Shown in pieces: positions 9,614-17,843 of a DNA stretch of 64,000 nt; position 1 is the stretch's first letter, and every line of letters starts with the position of its first letter. Source of the stretch: an uncultured Collinsella sp. Its GTDB lineage: Bacteria > Actinomycetota > Coriobacteriia > Coriobacteriales > Coriobacteriaceae. The translations under genes were made by a program, and so were the position numbers. The DNA lies in assembly GCA_900541025.1 (NCBI GenBank), contig UQIL01000001.1, positions 1 to 64,000 on the forward strand, read 5' to 3'. The notes below the pieces were generated by a model. That model worked only from the letters and a program-made list of their open reading frames with translations. It was not told where the DNA came from and did not search any database.

Positions 9614-11056
9614 ATGTTTAATCAAAAAAATAAGGTGACACGCGCGGACTATGAGCAGTGGCGAGCCGGACAGGATGAGACGGCGGCTCGCATCGCGTCC
9701 GACCCCGATAGACTCCTGTTCCATGTGGAGCCTGAGCTTGGCTGGCTCAACGACCCCAACGGTTTGGTGCAGATTGGTGATACGTATCACATCTATCACC
9801 AATACGATCCGTTCGATGCTGCGCATGGCGGTCCAGTGCTTTGGAACCATCTGACGACAAAGGATTTTGTGACGTACGAGAATCACGGCCCCGCGCTGTT
9901 CCCCGATTCCGATTTGGATTCGAACGGAGCGTATTCTGGTTCTGCCTTTGTACGTGATGGCAAGATTCACTACTTCTATACCGGCAACGTCAAGCATTTT
10001 GATCGCGATGATTACGACTACGTGTTGACGGGTCGTGAGCAAAACCAGATTCATATGGTTGCGGAGAACCCCGACGAATTGGGCGAGAAGCGCATAGCTG
10101 TTGGACCGGTCGATTACCCCGACGATATCGGTACGCACGTGCGCGACCCCAAGATCCTTGAGCACGATGGTATCTACTACATGGTTCTGGGCGCTCGTAC
10201 GAAAGACGACCGCGGCTGCGTGCTTGTCTATACCTCGCGCGATCTAGAGGACTGGAACTATGCGACGCGTATTGAGCTGGGCGAGAAGTTTGGCTTTATG
10301 TGGGAGTGCCCCGATCTGTTTGAGCTCGATGGTGAGCTTGTTCTCGTTTGCTGTCCGCAGGGTGTGCCTGCCGATGGTTGGCGTTACCGCAATCCGCATC
10401 AGTGCGTGTGGTTCCCCATCGAGGCCGATTGGGAGGCGCCGAGCTTTAAAATCGTCGGGCAGGGCATGCCCCCGATGGTCGATGCCGGTTTTGATTTCTA
10501 TGCTCCGCAGTCCTTTGAGGATGCTGCAGGCCGGCGTTTGATGATCGGATGGTCGGGTTGCCCCGATGCGACGGCGGAAAACCCGACGGTGGCGCGCGGG
10601 TGGCAGTGCGCGTTGACGGTGCCGCGAGAGCTGAGCATGCGCGATGGTAAGCTCTGCCAGCAGCCGGCGCACGAGATTGAGAGGATGCGCGGCGACTGCG
10701 TTCGCGCGACAGGCGGTGAAACCGTTGAGGAGCCGGGCCGCCTGTTTGATCTTGTGGTTTCCAGTGAGGGCACCAAGATGGTCGAGCTCGAAATCCGCAA
10801 GGGTGTCTTTGTGCGCTATGCAGGCGGGATGCTTACCCTCGACATGGGTGACGAAGGCTATGGGCGCGACCAGAGGTCGATCGAGCTCAGCGAGCTTCGC
10901 GACCTGCGCGTGCTTTCGGACACTACGATTGTCGAGATTTTTGCAAATGGCGGCGAGGCGGCACTTACGAGCCGTACCTATTCGCCGGCGGTTTCGGCGA
11001 TGGGGTTGCATGCCGAGGGTGCGGCATCGATGAATTTCTACCGCCTCGTGCATTAA
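9614..11056 (+). CDS. Sucrose-6-phosphate hydrolase (GH32)
   Basis: 480-residue GH32 enzyme with all the classical motifs: WLNDPNG (residues 44-50, nucleophile Asp47), HVRDPK (Asp178, transition-state stabiliser) and WECPDLF (Glu231, acid/base). A C-terminal beta-sandwich follows from about residue 340 (LFDLVVSSEGTKMVELEIRKG). The length is standard for ScrB/SacA. No signal peptide, so it acts on the phosphorylated sugar delivered by the PTS EIIBC at 8061, giving glucose-6-phosphate and fructose. The ribosome-binding site is weak, and the strong hairpin just upstream suggests lower expression than the first two genes. It ends the LacI-controlled cluster. Confidence 0.93.
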   Translation: MFNQKNKVTRADYEQWRAGQDETAARIASDPDRLLFHVEPELGWLNDPNGLVQIGDTYHIYHQYDPFDAAHGGPVLWNHLTTKDFVTYENHGPALFPDSDLDSNGAYSGSAFVRDGKIHYFYTGNVKHFDRDDYDYVLTGREQNQIHMVAENPDELGEKRIAVGPVDYPDDIGTHVRDPKILEHDGIYYMVLGARTKDDRGCVLVYTSRDLEDWNYATRIELGEKFGFMWECPDLFELDGELVLVCCPQGVPADGWRYRNPHQCVWFPIEADWEAPSFKIVGQGMPPMVDAGFDFYAPQSFEDAAGRRLMIGWSGCPDATAENPTVARGWQCALTVPRELSMRDGKLCQQPAHEIERMRGDCVRATGGETVEEPGRLFDLVVSSEGTKMVELEIRKGVFVRYAGGMLTLDMGDEGYGRDQRSIELSELRDLRVLSDTTIVEIFANGGEAALTSRTYSPAVSAMGLHAEGAASMNFYRLVH

Positions 11057-11332
11057 CCGTGCATGGGGCACGATTGGACTTGCTGGGCGAAATGAATCGC
11101 AGTTGCCGCGGCCAACTACCGTTTATCGCGTATAGCGACCGTTTGCGGAGTAAGTAACACTTAGTAATAAACCGTGTAGAATCTCAGGTTAGCACGGAGT
11201 TTTCCAGGGAGACGCTGTCCTTTGTTGTGCGCAAGGGGCGGCGTCTCTTTGGCGCTTGGACGCCGTTGTGCAACAGTGCGGCGGCGCGTGCCATGTATTG
11301 AAAAGCCAATGTCGAGATGGGTCGTGATAATA

Positions 11333-12187
11333 ATGGGCAAGTACGTAATCGTGGTTGAGTCTGGGTCGGATGTGACGCCGGAGCTCTGCGAGCGCTACGG
11401 CATCGTGCGCGTGCCCATGCATGTCACGATTGGTGACGAGACCGTCGAGGACGGCTCGATCGATCCGCTCGAGATTTACTCGCGCTGCAACGAGTTTGGC
11501 GTAATGCCCAAGACCAGTGGCTGCGCGCCTGCGGATTTTGCTCACGTGTATGACCGTATCCATGCCGAGCAGCCCGATGCGACCATTCTGCATCTTGCGT
11601 ACTCCGAAGTCACGACTTGCTCGCATCAGTCCTCCAAGATTGCGGCTAAGGGCCGCGACTACGTATTCTCCATGGATACGCGTTTTGTCTCGGTGGGCCA
11701 GTCGCTCGTTGCCGTCGAGACCGCCAAATACATCGAGGCTCACCCCGACGCCACCGTCGACGAGATCTTTGCATTTACGAACTCCGTCATGGACCGCGTG
11801 CTGCTGGGCTTTGTTCCTACCGACCTGGCCTTTCTTAAGGCGGGCGGTCGTCTGTCCAACGTCGCGTTCCTTGGCGCCCACCTGCTCAAGATTAAGCCCT
11901 GCATTGAAGTAACGGGCGGTAAGTTTGTGGCGACCAAGAAGTTCCGCGGCTCTATGCTCAAGTGCGCCCGCGCCTTTATTGACCACATGGTTGCGAAGGG
12001 CGAGATTGACTACTCGCACATTGGCCTGGCGTATTCGGTAGGCCTTTCCCAGGAGCTGCGCGACGACATGGAAGTCTATGCGCACGACCTGGGCTTTAAA
12101 GACGTTACCTGGACTCAGGTCGGCGGTGTCATCTCGAGCCATTGCGGCCCGACCGCCTTTGGCGCGGTGCTCACGCTTAAGGCGTAA
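11333..12187 (+). CDS. DegV-family fatty-acid-binding protein
   Basis: 284 residues from MGKYVIVVESGSDVTPEL; the ORF remains open upstream to 11222, but that extension (ARGGVSLALGRRCATVRRR) does not resemble the family. DegV proteins bind one fatty acid, and in several Firmicutes they act as FakB subunits that hand it to fatty-acid kinase FakA. The signature parts are the N-terminal S-D-V-T segment, the TSGCAPADFAHVYD loop and the central FLKAGGRLSN, which matches the family L-x-x-G-G-R motif. No FakA is in this window. It is transcribed alone; GATGGG upstream is a modest ribosome-binding site. Confidence 0.85.
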   Translation: MGKYVIVVESGSDVTPELCERYGIVRVPMHVTIGDETVEDGSIDPLEIYSRCNEFGVMPKTSGCAPADFAHVYDRIHAEQPDATILHLAYSEVTTCSHQSSKIAAKGRDYVFSMDTRFVSVGQSLVAVETAKYIEAHPDATVDEIFAFTNSVMDRVLLGFVPTDLAFLKAGGRLSNVAFLGAHLLKIKPCIEVTGGKFVATKKFRGSMLKCARAFIDHMVAKGEIDYSHIGLAYSVGLSQELRDDMEVYAHDLGFKDVTWTQVGGVISSHCGPTAFGAVLTLKA

Positions 12188-12265
12188 AGGCTGTAGGCGA
12201 GCATTCTTCGGCTTCACATCTCGACATGGGCTCCCGTCACGGTAATGGGGGATAGATTAAAACGT

Positions 12266-12314
12266 GCCATTCTAGCCCGAGACGTTTAAACGCAAACATA
12301 TGGGCTAGAATGGC
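12266..12314. promoter_or_regulatory. Perfect inverted repeat upstream of pflA
   Basis: GCCATTCTAGCCC (12266-12278) and GGGCTAGAATGGC (12302-12314) form a perfect 13-bp inverted repeat. Its spacer carries a second palindrome, CGTTTAAACG (12283-12292). The right arm contains TAGAAT, a possible -10 box about 45 bases before the pflA start. It could be an operator for a dimeric regulator or a leader hairpin controlling the activase. The regulator is not known. Confidence 0.5.
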
Positions 12315-12360
12315 TCTGGCATTTATGTAGCTAAACCCAATGAGAGGCAAGGTAGCGGGA

Positions 12361-13179
12361 ATGGCTGAGATGACGCTCGAGGGTGTGGACGCTCGTCCCG
12401 AGGACTCTGCGTTTGCCCTGGGCCGCGTACATTCGATTGAGACGATGGGAACGGTCGATGGACCTGGCATCCGCTTTGTGGTGTTTGTTCAGGGCTGCCC
12501 CATGCGCTGTGCGTATTGCCACAACCCCGATACCTGGTCGGTTAACGGCGGTACCATGGTGACCGTCGAGCACCTGATGGACGAGTTCCAGAGCAACCAT
12601 GAGTTTTACCGCAGCGGTGGTATTACGGTATCCGGCGGCGAGCCGCTCCTGCAGCCCGCGTTTTTAGCCGACCTGTTCCGCGCCATGCACAATAACCCCG
12701 ATGGTCGCGTGCATACCTGCTTGGATAGCTGCGGCTATGCGTTCGATCCCGCGCATCCCGAGAAGTTCGATGCCGTACTCAACGAGACCGACATGGTGCT
12801 GCTTGACATTAAACACGCCGATCCCGTCGAGCATAAAAAGCTGACCGGTTGCGATCCCGCACGCATTCTGGCGTTTGGTGATGAGCTCGCGCGTCGCAAG
12901 ATTAAGGTCGTTATCCGCCACGTGGTGGTGCCGGGCATTACCGACACGGTGGAGGAGTGCGAGAACCTCGGTCGCCTCATCGCTCCATGGCACAACGTGG
13001 TGGGCCTGGAAATGCTGCCGTATCACACGATGGGTGTCGTCAAGTACGAGCAACTGGGCATTCCCTATAAGCTTGAGGGCGTACCTCAGATGGATACCGC
13101 GCGCATGCCCGAGCTGCGCAATGCCGTTATGGCCGGTATGAAAAAGCGCCGCGCGGAACTCAAAAACGCTATCGGCTAG
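12361..13179 (+). CDS. pflA: Pyruvate formate-lyase activating enzyme
   Basis: Radical SAM enzyme that abstracts a hydrogen from the PFL glycine. The CxxxCxxC cluster motif is CPMRCAYC, preceded by the family signature GTVDGPGIRFVVFVQG and followed by NPDTW and the SAM-binding GGITVSGGEPLLQ. 272 residues from the ATG at 12361, which has AGGCAAGG upstream; an in-frame ATG at 12340 would add seven residues. Here the gene is 7 kb from pflB and has its own upstream inverted repeat, so it is regulated separately. Its substrate should be Gly58 of the small radical protein at 4886, docked on truncated PflB, which may demand a slightly different recognition mode. Confidence 0.93.
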   Translation: MAEMTLEGVDARPEDSAFALGRVHSIETMGTVDGPGIRFVVFVQGCPMRCAYCHNPDTWSVNGGTMVTVEHLMDEFQSNHEFYRSGGITVSGGEPLLQPAFLADLFRAMHNNPDGRVHTCLDSCGYAFDPAHPEKFDAVLNETDMVLLDIKHADPVEHKKLTGCDPARILAFGDELARRKIKVVIRHVVVPGITDTVEECENLGRLIAPWHNVVGLEMLPYHTMGVVKYEQLGIPYKLEGVPQMDTARMPELRNAVMAGMKKRRAELKNAIG

Positions 13180-13200
13180 CGAGCCATTTTCGCTCCCCAA

Positions 13201-13235
13201 GGGCACTCATTGGGGACAGACTTAAATGAGTGCCC
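13201..13235. repeat. REP-like hairpin after pflA
   Basis: GGGCACTCATT (13201-13211) and AATGAGTGCCC (13225-13235) form an 11-bp stem around GGGGACAGACTTA. The GGGGACAG loop resembles repeats associated with REP-type (RAYT) transposases and the GGGACAGG core of the terminator-shaped family elsewhere in this window. It starts 22 bases after the pflA stop. Confidence 0.55.
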
Positions 13236-13270
13236 CTGGGCACCAAGCTGATTGCCAAAGAGCCCCGTCA

Positions 13271-13337
13271 AGTTGCGGTGGAATAGTTCTTGTTTTTTGG
13301 CTTATGCCGCCCAAACAGGAACTATTCCACCGCAACT
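13271..13337. repeat. AGTTGCGGTG palindrome, copy 1
   Basis: AGTTGCGGTGGAATAGTTC (13271-13289) is the exact reverse complement of the corresponding part of 13318-13337, with a partly paired centre. Related elements lie at 31081-31149 and 38961-39027, all downstream of a stop codon. It fills the space between pflA and the beta-lactamase-like gene. Confidence 0.7.
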
Positions 13338-13496
13338 GCGTTTTGGGCGGAGATGCGCAACAGAATCGGTGTATTTGCATAGAAACGCTTGTGGTTTCTT
13401 TAAAGACGCCTTAAACGCCGCTGAATATCTTTGGAAAGAAATGCCTGCTCGGTATTATGCTGCTCGTATATAAAACGGTAGCAACCAGGAGACCAC

Positions 13497-14615
13497 GTGC
13501 GAAATAACGCATCGCGGGACGAGTATGTGCCGCAGCATAGCAGCAGATATGAGACGAAGGGCACGTCTTCGCGTGGCCTCGCTGACGCTCGCATCCGCGT
13601 GACGAAGATTGCTGCCATTGGGATGCTAACGTTGGCGGTTATTATCCTCGGAATTACCGCCAAAACCTACGCGTCGGAGCGAATGGCACACTCAGATGCG
13701 TCAACGGTGCAGACGCAAAACAAAAAGGTCTCTGAATCTAAAGCCACCGCAAGTCAAACCCTGTCGACAGCGAGCCTCAAGACGAGGCTTTCGAAGGCGG
13801 ACTTTAACGATATTCCCTCAGGCGATACCGTGCAGACCTTCTCACTGGTTGATGACCAGATCCCCGCCCTGGAGGATGAGAGCCTCGCCGCGCTCCAAGA
13901 TGCCCTTGACCAGGCCAAGGAATTGGGCGATGTGGGCGTGGTGTTCTACGACCTGTCAAGTGGCAAGGGCGTGACGTATAACGCCGATGTCGAGGTGTAC
14001 GGTGCGAGCAGTTATAAGGCGCTCTATGTGCTCTACGTCTGCGAATCTCTGGTCGAGACGGGCCAGGTCTCACTCGATGATTCCCTTGGCACCTATGGCG
14101 GCTACAACATGGGCTGGCAGACGGTGCGCGACCTGATCGAGGCCTCGGTCGTTAATTCGGACAACGATTCGTTTATTGCGTTACGCGCGGCGTTTGACCG
14201 TGTCGGTTACGAGGATTGGATTGTCGGTCTTGGCATCGATTACGATACCGCACTCGATCCGATGAGTGATTTTCCCACTTATTGCCCGCGCACCTCGGCC
14301 AAGTTGTGGTGCGAGATGAGCGAGTATCTGAGCCATGATACCGAGACGTCACAATGGCTGTCGGGCCTTCTGGCCTCCACGGCCCGATCGTTTATTCGTG
14401 ACGGCATTGCGGACGACCAAGCCTTGGTGCGCAACAAGGCAGGCTGGATTAGCGAGGATGGTTGCTATTCGACATGCGATGCGGGCCTTATCGACATCGA
14501 TGGCCGTACCTATGTCATGAGCATCATGACATCGATGCCGTGGAGCGACCGCTCGAGCGAGGTTACGGCTGCGATTGCAAAGGCCCTGTTTGATACGCGA
14601 GCTGCGCTGGCCTAG
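13497..14615 (+). CDS. Membrane-anchored serine hydrolase of the class A beta-lactamase fold
   Basis: 372 residues, GTG start with AGGAG upstream. A short cytoplasmic region is followed by one membrane helix (residues about 38-58), a Ser/Thr/Lys-rich linker, and a beta-lactamase/DD-peptidase-fold domain from about residue 135. Active-site motifs are S171-S-Y-K174 (SxxK), S221-D-N223 (SDN) and K314-A-G316 where KTG is usual. The class A omega-loop glutamate motif is not evident, so it may be a cell-wall hydrolase or an inactive homologue rather than an antibiotic-destroying enzyme. It stands alone between the pflA repeats and mtnN. No drug-resistance claim can be made from sequence. Confidence 0.8.
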   Translation: MRNNASRDEYVPQHSSRYETKGTSSRGLADARIRVTKIAAIGMLTLAVIILGITAKTYASERMAHSDASTVQTQNKKVSESKATASQTLSTASLKTRLSKADFNDIPSGDTVQTFSLVDDQIPALEDESLAALQDALDQAKELGDVGVVFYDLSSGKGVTYNADVEVYGASSYKALYVLYVCESLVETGQVSLDDSLGTYGGYNMGWQTVRDLIEASVVNSDNDSFIALRAAFDRVGYEDWIVGLGIDYDTALDPMSDFPTYCPRTSAKLWCEMSEYLSHDTETSQWLSGLLASTARSFIRDGIADDQALVRNKAGWISEDGCYSTCDAGLIDIDGRTYVMSIMTSMPWSDRSSEVTAAIAKALFDTRAALA

Positions 14616-14693
14616 CGTGTTCGTTTGACGAGGTCAAACAAAATGCTGGTACCATAGCGTGGTTGAGAATTTCGTATAGGTTTGGGGAATGGC

Positions 14694-15434
14694 ATGGCTA
14701 CCATCGCGATTATCGGTGCACTCGAAAAAGAGATCATGCAGATTAAGGAAGAGCTGAGCGACGTTTGCGAGGCACAGGAGGCAGGCTTGACCGTTGTGAG
14801 CGGTGAGCTCGACGGCCTGACGCTTGTCGCCACAACGGCGGGCATGGGCACGGTGAACGCCGCTGCTGCGACGCAGCACCTCATTAGCAAGTATGCTCCA
14901 CAGGCAGTTGTGCTTTCGGGTATCGCAGGTGGCCTGAATCCCAAGCTCCATATTGACGATATCGTCATTGGCAAGTGCCTGCGCTATCTGGATACCGATA
15001 CCGCGCTTATCGCCGAGTCTGCACCGGGGCTCGAGGAGTTTGGCTCGACGTCTGCGCTGGTCGATATCGCTGCCGATGTACTTGCTGAGCATGGGTTTGT
15101 TGATGCTTCGACAAATGCGGCCGCCTCGAACGAGGGCGCAAAGCAGTTCCTGGTCGGCACGATTGCCACGGGCAACCGTTTTGTGACGGGCGCCGCCATG
15201 CGCAACGACGCTATCGAGGCGACGCACGCCGATTGTGTCGGCATGGAGGGCGCGGCGATTGCCCATGTCGCAACTAAAAATGGTGTCGATTGCCTGGTGT
15301 TGCGCGCTATCAGCGATAATTGTGATGAGGCGTACGATGCGATTTGCGACCGCGAGTTCGACCTGTTCGAGTATGCTCGCACCGCGAGTGGCATTACGCT
15401 CGATATCGTTCGCCGTATCGCTGCTATCTATTAG
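14694..15434 (+). CDS. mtnN: 5'-methylthioadenosine/S-adenosylhomocysteine nucleosidase
   Basis: Hydrolyses MTA and SAH to adenine plus the thioribose, recycling products of SAM chemistry. Starts at ATG 14694 with GGGGA upstream; a TTG at 14682 is the only other candidate. 246 residues, with the family hallmarks IAIIGALEKEI at the N-terminus, TTAGMGTVNAAAA, GIAGGL (purine site), CVGMEGAAIAHVA (substrate-binding Met-Glu) and LRAISDNCDE with the catalytic aspartate. A 17-base hairpin, GTTTGAC..GTCAAAC, lies at about 14625-14641 upstream. It is followed 38 bases after its stop by engB, so the two may be co-transcribed. Confidence 0.92.
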   Translation: MATIAIIGALEKEIMQIKEELSDVCEAQEAGLTVVSGELDGLTLVATTAGMGTVNAAAATQHLISKYAPQAVVLSGIAGGLNPKLHIDDIVIGKCLRYLDTDTALIAESAPGLEEFGSTSALVDIAADVLAEHGFVDASTNAAASNEGAKQFLVGTIATGNRFVTGAAMRNDAIEATHADCVGMEGAAIAHVATKNGVDCLVLRAISDNCDEAYDAICDREFDLFEYARTASGITLDIVRRIAAIY

Positions 15435-15472
15435 CGCGCTCTTTTGTAAGAACCTACGACCAAGGAGTGTCC

Positions 15473-16063
15473 ATGGCCGATTCCATTAACTACCAGCTTG
15501 CCAAGTTCGTTGCCAGCTATGGCAAGGTTTCGCAGATTCCCGAGTCCACCTGCCCCGAGGTGAGCTTCGTCGGCCGCTCCAACGTGGGCAAGTCGTCGAT
15601 CATGAACAAGCTTTTTGGCCGCAAGAACCTCGTCAAGGTCTCGAGCACACCGGGCAAGACGAGCAACATCAACTTCTTTGAGGCTGACGACGTGCACTTC
15701 GTCGACCTGCCGGGTTATGGTTTCGCCCGTCGTTCCAAGGCCGAGCGTGACCGCTGGGCAGAACTTATCGGCGACTTCTTCGACTCGGAGCGCAGCTTTA
15801 ACCTGGTCGTGTCGCTGGTGGATATTCGTCACGACCCGAGCAAACTCGACCATGACATGATCGACTACCTTCAGGGCAACGAGTTCAACTTTATCGTCTG
15901 CCTCACCAAGGCAGACAAACTCAGCCGCACCCAGCAGGCCCGCCAGGCAGCAGCCATCAAAAAGCAGCTCAACGTCCCGGCCGAGAACGTAATCATCACA
16001 AGCTCCCAAACCGGCACCGGCATCGACGAACTCAAGCGCCGCATCGCCGAGGCTTGCCTCTAA
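15473..16063 (+). CDS. engB: Ribosome biogenesis GTPase EngB/YsxC
   Basis: 196-residue small GTPase needed for assembly of the large ribosomal subunit. G1 motif GRSNVGKSS (residues 34-42), G3 DLPGYGFA, G4 TKAD and G5 SSQTG are all present. The ATG at 15473 has AAGGAG nine bases upstream; the longer reading frame to 15344 is a shadow of the mtnN end. Downstream the base composition drops towards AT, marking the start of a different island. Confidence 0.95.
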   Translation: MADSINYQLAKFVASYGKVSQIPESTCPEVSFVGRSNVGKSSIMNKLFGRKNLVKVSSTPGKTSNINFFEADDVHFVDLPGYGFARRSKAERDRWAELIGDFFDSERSFNLVVSLVDIRHDPSKLDHDMIDYLQGNEFNFIVCLTKADKLSRTQQARQAAAIKKQLNVPAENVIITSSQTGTGIDELKRRIAEACL

Positions 16064-16100
16064 TAAGGGCTCTTGGCAGGCAATAGTTTGCATCTATCTA

Positions 16101-16145
16101 TATCACCCCAGTGATAGTTATTGCTACACTATCACTGGGGTGATA
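16101..16145. promoter_or_regulatory. Double operator around the toxin-antitoxin promoter
   Basis: TATCACCCCAGTGATAG (16101-16117) and CTATCACTGGGGTGATA (16129-16145) form a perfect 17-bp inverted repeat, and each arm is itself a half-palindrome ATCAC-N4-GTGAT. The 11-base centre begins an extended -10-like TGCTACACT (16123-16131) that runs into the right arm. This layout suits cooperative binding by the HTH protein encoded at 16814 and autorepression of the pair. Alternatively the arms form one RNA hairpin followed by TTTTT. Confidence 0.65.
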
Positions 16146-16164
16146 TTTTTGTTTGGAGGTCGAT

Positions 16165-16848
16165 ATGGAGCTTTGGCACGGGTCGGAGGTTGTTGTCGAG
16201 CATCCGTCGTTGGATAAATGCAGACAATTCAATGACTATGGGTGTGGGTTTTATTGCACGCCACATGAGGAAATGGCAATGGAGTGGGCATGTCGGACCG
16301 AGTCCGATGGTATCGCGAATCGATATGAGCTCGATATTGATGGTCTCGCGGTCTTGGATTTGGAGTCCGGGGAGTTTTCAATCCTCAATTGGCTTGCGAT
16401 TTTGGCTAACAATAGGGAGTTCAATGTTTCGACACCGCTAGCGCGCGAAGGACTTCGTTATCTGCTGGATAACTGCCTGATTGATATTTCTCCCTATGAC
16501 GTTATTCGAGGCTATCGTGCAGACGATTCCTATTTCTCGTTTGCAAGACAGTTTGTCAACGGCATGATTTCGCTCAGGCAATTGCAGCGCATTATGTTTT
16601 TGGGGGATTTGGGCATTCAATATGCGCTTATGAGTGAGCGTGCGTTCTCAGCAATCAGATTCTGCGAATGGAAGCAAGCGTTGGGATCTGAGCATTATCC
16701 CAAGCGCTTTAAGCGAGAGCAGAACGCGCGGCGCAAGTACTTGGAAACTGTGAATGGATTCGACTCTGAGGGTGTCTACATTAGGGATTTAATGGCAGGG
16801 AGGGTTGATTTAAATGATCCAAGAGTTAACGGATTGTGGGCCGAGTAG
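16165..16848 (+). CDS. DUF3990 domain protein, candidate ADP-ribosyltransferase-like toxin
   Basis: 227 residues from the ATG at 16165, which has GGAGG upstream. The N-terminus LWHGSEVVVEHPSLDKCRQF followed by NDYGCGFYCTPHEEMAMEWA is the DUF3990 signature (HGS, then a G-x-G-F-Y-x-T core). This group is related by motif layout to ADP-ribosyltransferase-type toxins. The remainder (to GLWAE) is helical with no other named domain. It overlaps the next gene, which carries an XRE DNA-binding domain, by 35 bases. Codon use and AT content differ from the surrounding chromosome, suggesting acquisition. Toxicity and target are unproven. Confidence 0.75.
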   Translation: MELWHGSEVVVEHPSLDKCRQFNDYGCGFYCTPHEEMAMEWACRTESDGIANRYELDIDGLAVLDLESGEFSILNWLAILANNREFNVSTPLAREGLRYLLDNCLIDISPYDVIRGYRADDSYFSFARQFVNGMISLRQLQRIMFLGDLGIQYALMSERAFSAIRFCEWKQALGSEHYPKRFKREQNARRKYLETVNGFDSEGVYIRDLMAGRVDLNDPRVNGLWAE

Positions 16849-17512
16849 AACATACCCCGTCTACTATCTCGAGGATGCAATGAACAATCTCGGCGACTGC
16901 TTTGACTATGCCGTTAACGATTATGGAGCAGAAGGATCGGAAGTTGCTGAACTCTTTTGCCTGAGCGGCGTAGCTCGCGAGTTCGAACGCGGCAACGCAT
17001 GGGTAGTGTCGGGAAAATCGGGCGTTGAGCTGTTCGCGCTTATCGCCGAAAGGTCGGGCTATCAATCAAGGCCGATGCCAAATCGAACCTACCGATTCGA
17101 AAAGACACCGGAATATTGGGCAGGCTGGATATTGGCATACCTTCAGTGGCGCCTAGGAGAGTCTTTCGAAGATTTGCTGCATGTCGTTCCATTTGATGTG
17201 CTACGCAGTCTGTACTACCCCTGGCACGAAGCCTCGGAGGAACGTGTGGCTCGCCTCGTCTGCGATATGGCGAAGAAAGCGTCCAGGCAAACAAAACTTG
17301 CGTTAGCAAGAAAGAAGCTTAAGAAAACCCAACAAGACCTGGCATACGAATCAGGCGTATCGCTCCGCTCAATCCAAATGTACGAACAGCGCCAACGAAA
17401 CATCAACGAAGCCTCGGTAACAACCGTAAGAGCTATAGCAAAAGCCCTCCTCTGTAACATCGAAGACCTCCTAGAACCAGTCTTCGAATACAAAAAAACA
17501 AGCGCCGCCTAA
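16814..17512 (+). CDS. XRE-type regulator with an N-terminal partner domain, candidate antitoxin
   Basis: 232 residues. Residues about 15-145 form an uncharacterised domain (YYLEDAMNNLGDCFDYAVND ... TPEYWAGWILAYLQWRLG ... LYYPWHEASEERV). Residues about 160-222 are a Cro/C1-type helix-turn-helix (LKKTQQDLAYESGVSLRSIQ, then YEQRQRNINEAS). It overlaps the DUF3990 gene by 35 bases and has GGGAGGG upstream of its ATG, so the two are translated together. The arrangement of toxin-like protein plus DNA-binding partner with a double operator upstream suggests a type II system in which this protein neutralises its partner and represses the promoter. The N-terminal domain would be the toxin-binding part; this is inference. 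Confidence 0.75.
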   Translation: MIQELTDCGPSRTYPVYYLEDAMNNLGDCFDYAVNDYGAEGSEVAELFCLSGVAREFERGNAWVVSGKSGVELFALIAERSGYQSRPMPNRTYRFEKTPEYWAGWILAYLQWRLGESFEDLLHVVPFDVLRSLYYPWHEASEERVARLVCDMAKKASRQTKLALARKKLKKTQQDLAYESGVSLRSIQMYEQRQRNINEASVTTVRAIAKALLCNIEDLLEPVFEYKKTSAA

Positions 17513-17660
17513 ACCAATATATTGCCAAGGTTTGTATCTAGTAAGCGCTCCTTACCAGCAAGAGTCCCTACCAATAGATAGCGGCTTAAAGGGCCGAAAT
17601 CGTATGAATGGCATTGCGACTTCCAAATGGGTGACTGCTGCTTGAAAAGCTATAGAAATA

Positions 17661-17680
17661 GGGGCCGATTTAACGGCCCC
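17661..17680 (-). terminator. Terminator of the secreted-protein/peptide transcript
   Basis: On the minus strand GGGGCC-GTTAAATC-GGCCCC is followed by TATTTCTAT, a compact hairpin plus U-rich tail 34 bases beyond the 34-residue peptide gene. Confidence 0.7.
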
Positions 17681-17714
17681 AAGCATCGCATAAATGGCAT
17701 ATACGTTTTATCAA

Positions 17715-17819
17715 CTATTTCTTGTTTTTAACCCATTTGCAGATACGCCAAATAAGCACTCCGACGAGAATCCAAACGAGAGCGATCATAATGTCTGAGC
17801 GTGCAGGAATTGGGATCAT
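17715..17819 (-). CDS. 34-residue single-pass membrane peptide
   Basis: A short ORF, MIPIPARSDIMIALVWILVG followed by VLIWRICKWVKNKK. One hydrophobic segment (IMIALVWILVGVLIW) is followed by a strongly basic tail, the pattern of small regulatory membrane proteins or of holin/toxin-like peptides. GAGGAAG lies four bases before the ATG, an unusually good ribosome-binding site for a chance ORF. It starts 24 bases after the stop of the secreted protein gene and ends just before a terminator, so the two probably form an operon. No family is recognised. Confidence 0.6.
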   Translation of the reverse strand: MIPIPARSDIMIALVWILVGVLIWRICKWVKNKK

Positions 17820-17843
17820 TGAACTTCCTCAATTGATGTGAGT

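Noticed and set aside
13497..14615. Antibiotic-resistance beta-lactamase
   Set aside because: SxxK and SDN are present, but KTG is KAG, the class A omega-loop glutamate motif is not evident, and there is a long membrane-anchored linker; only the fold can be claimed.
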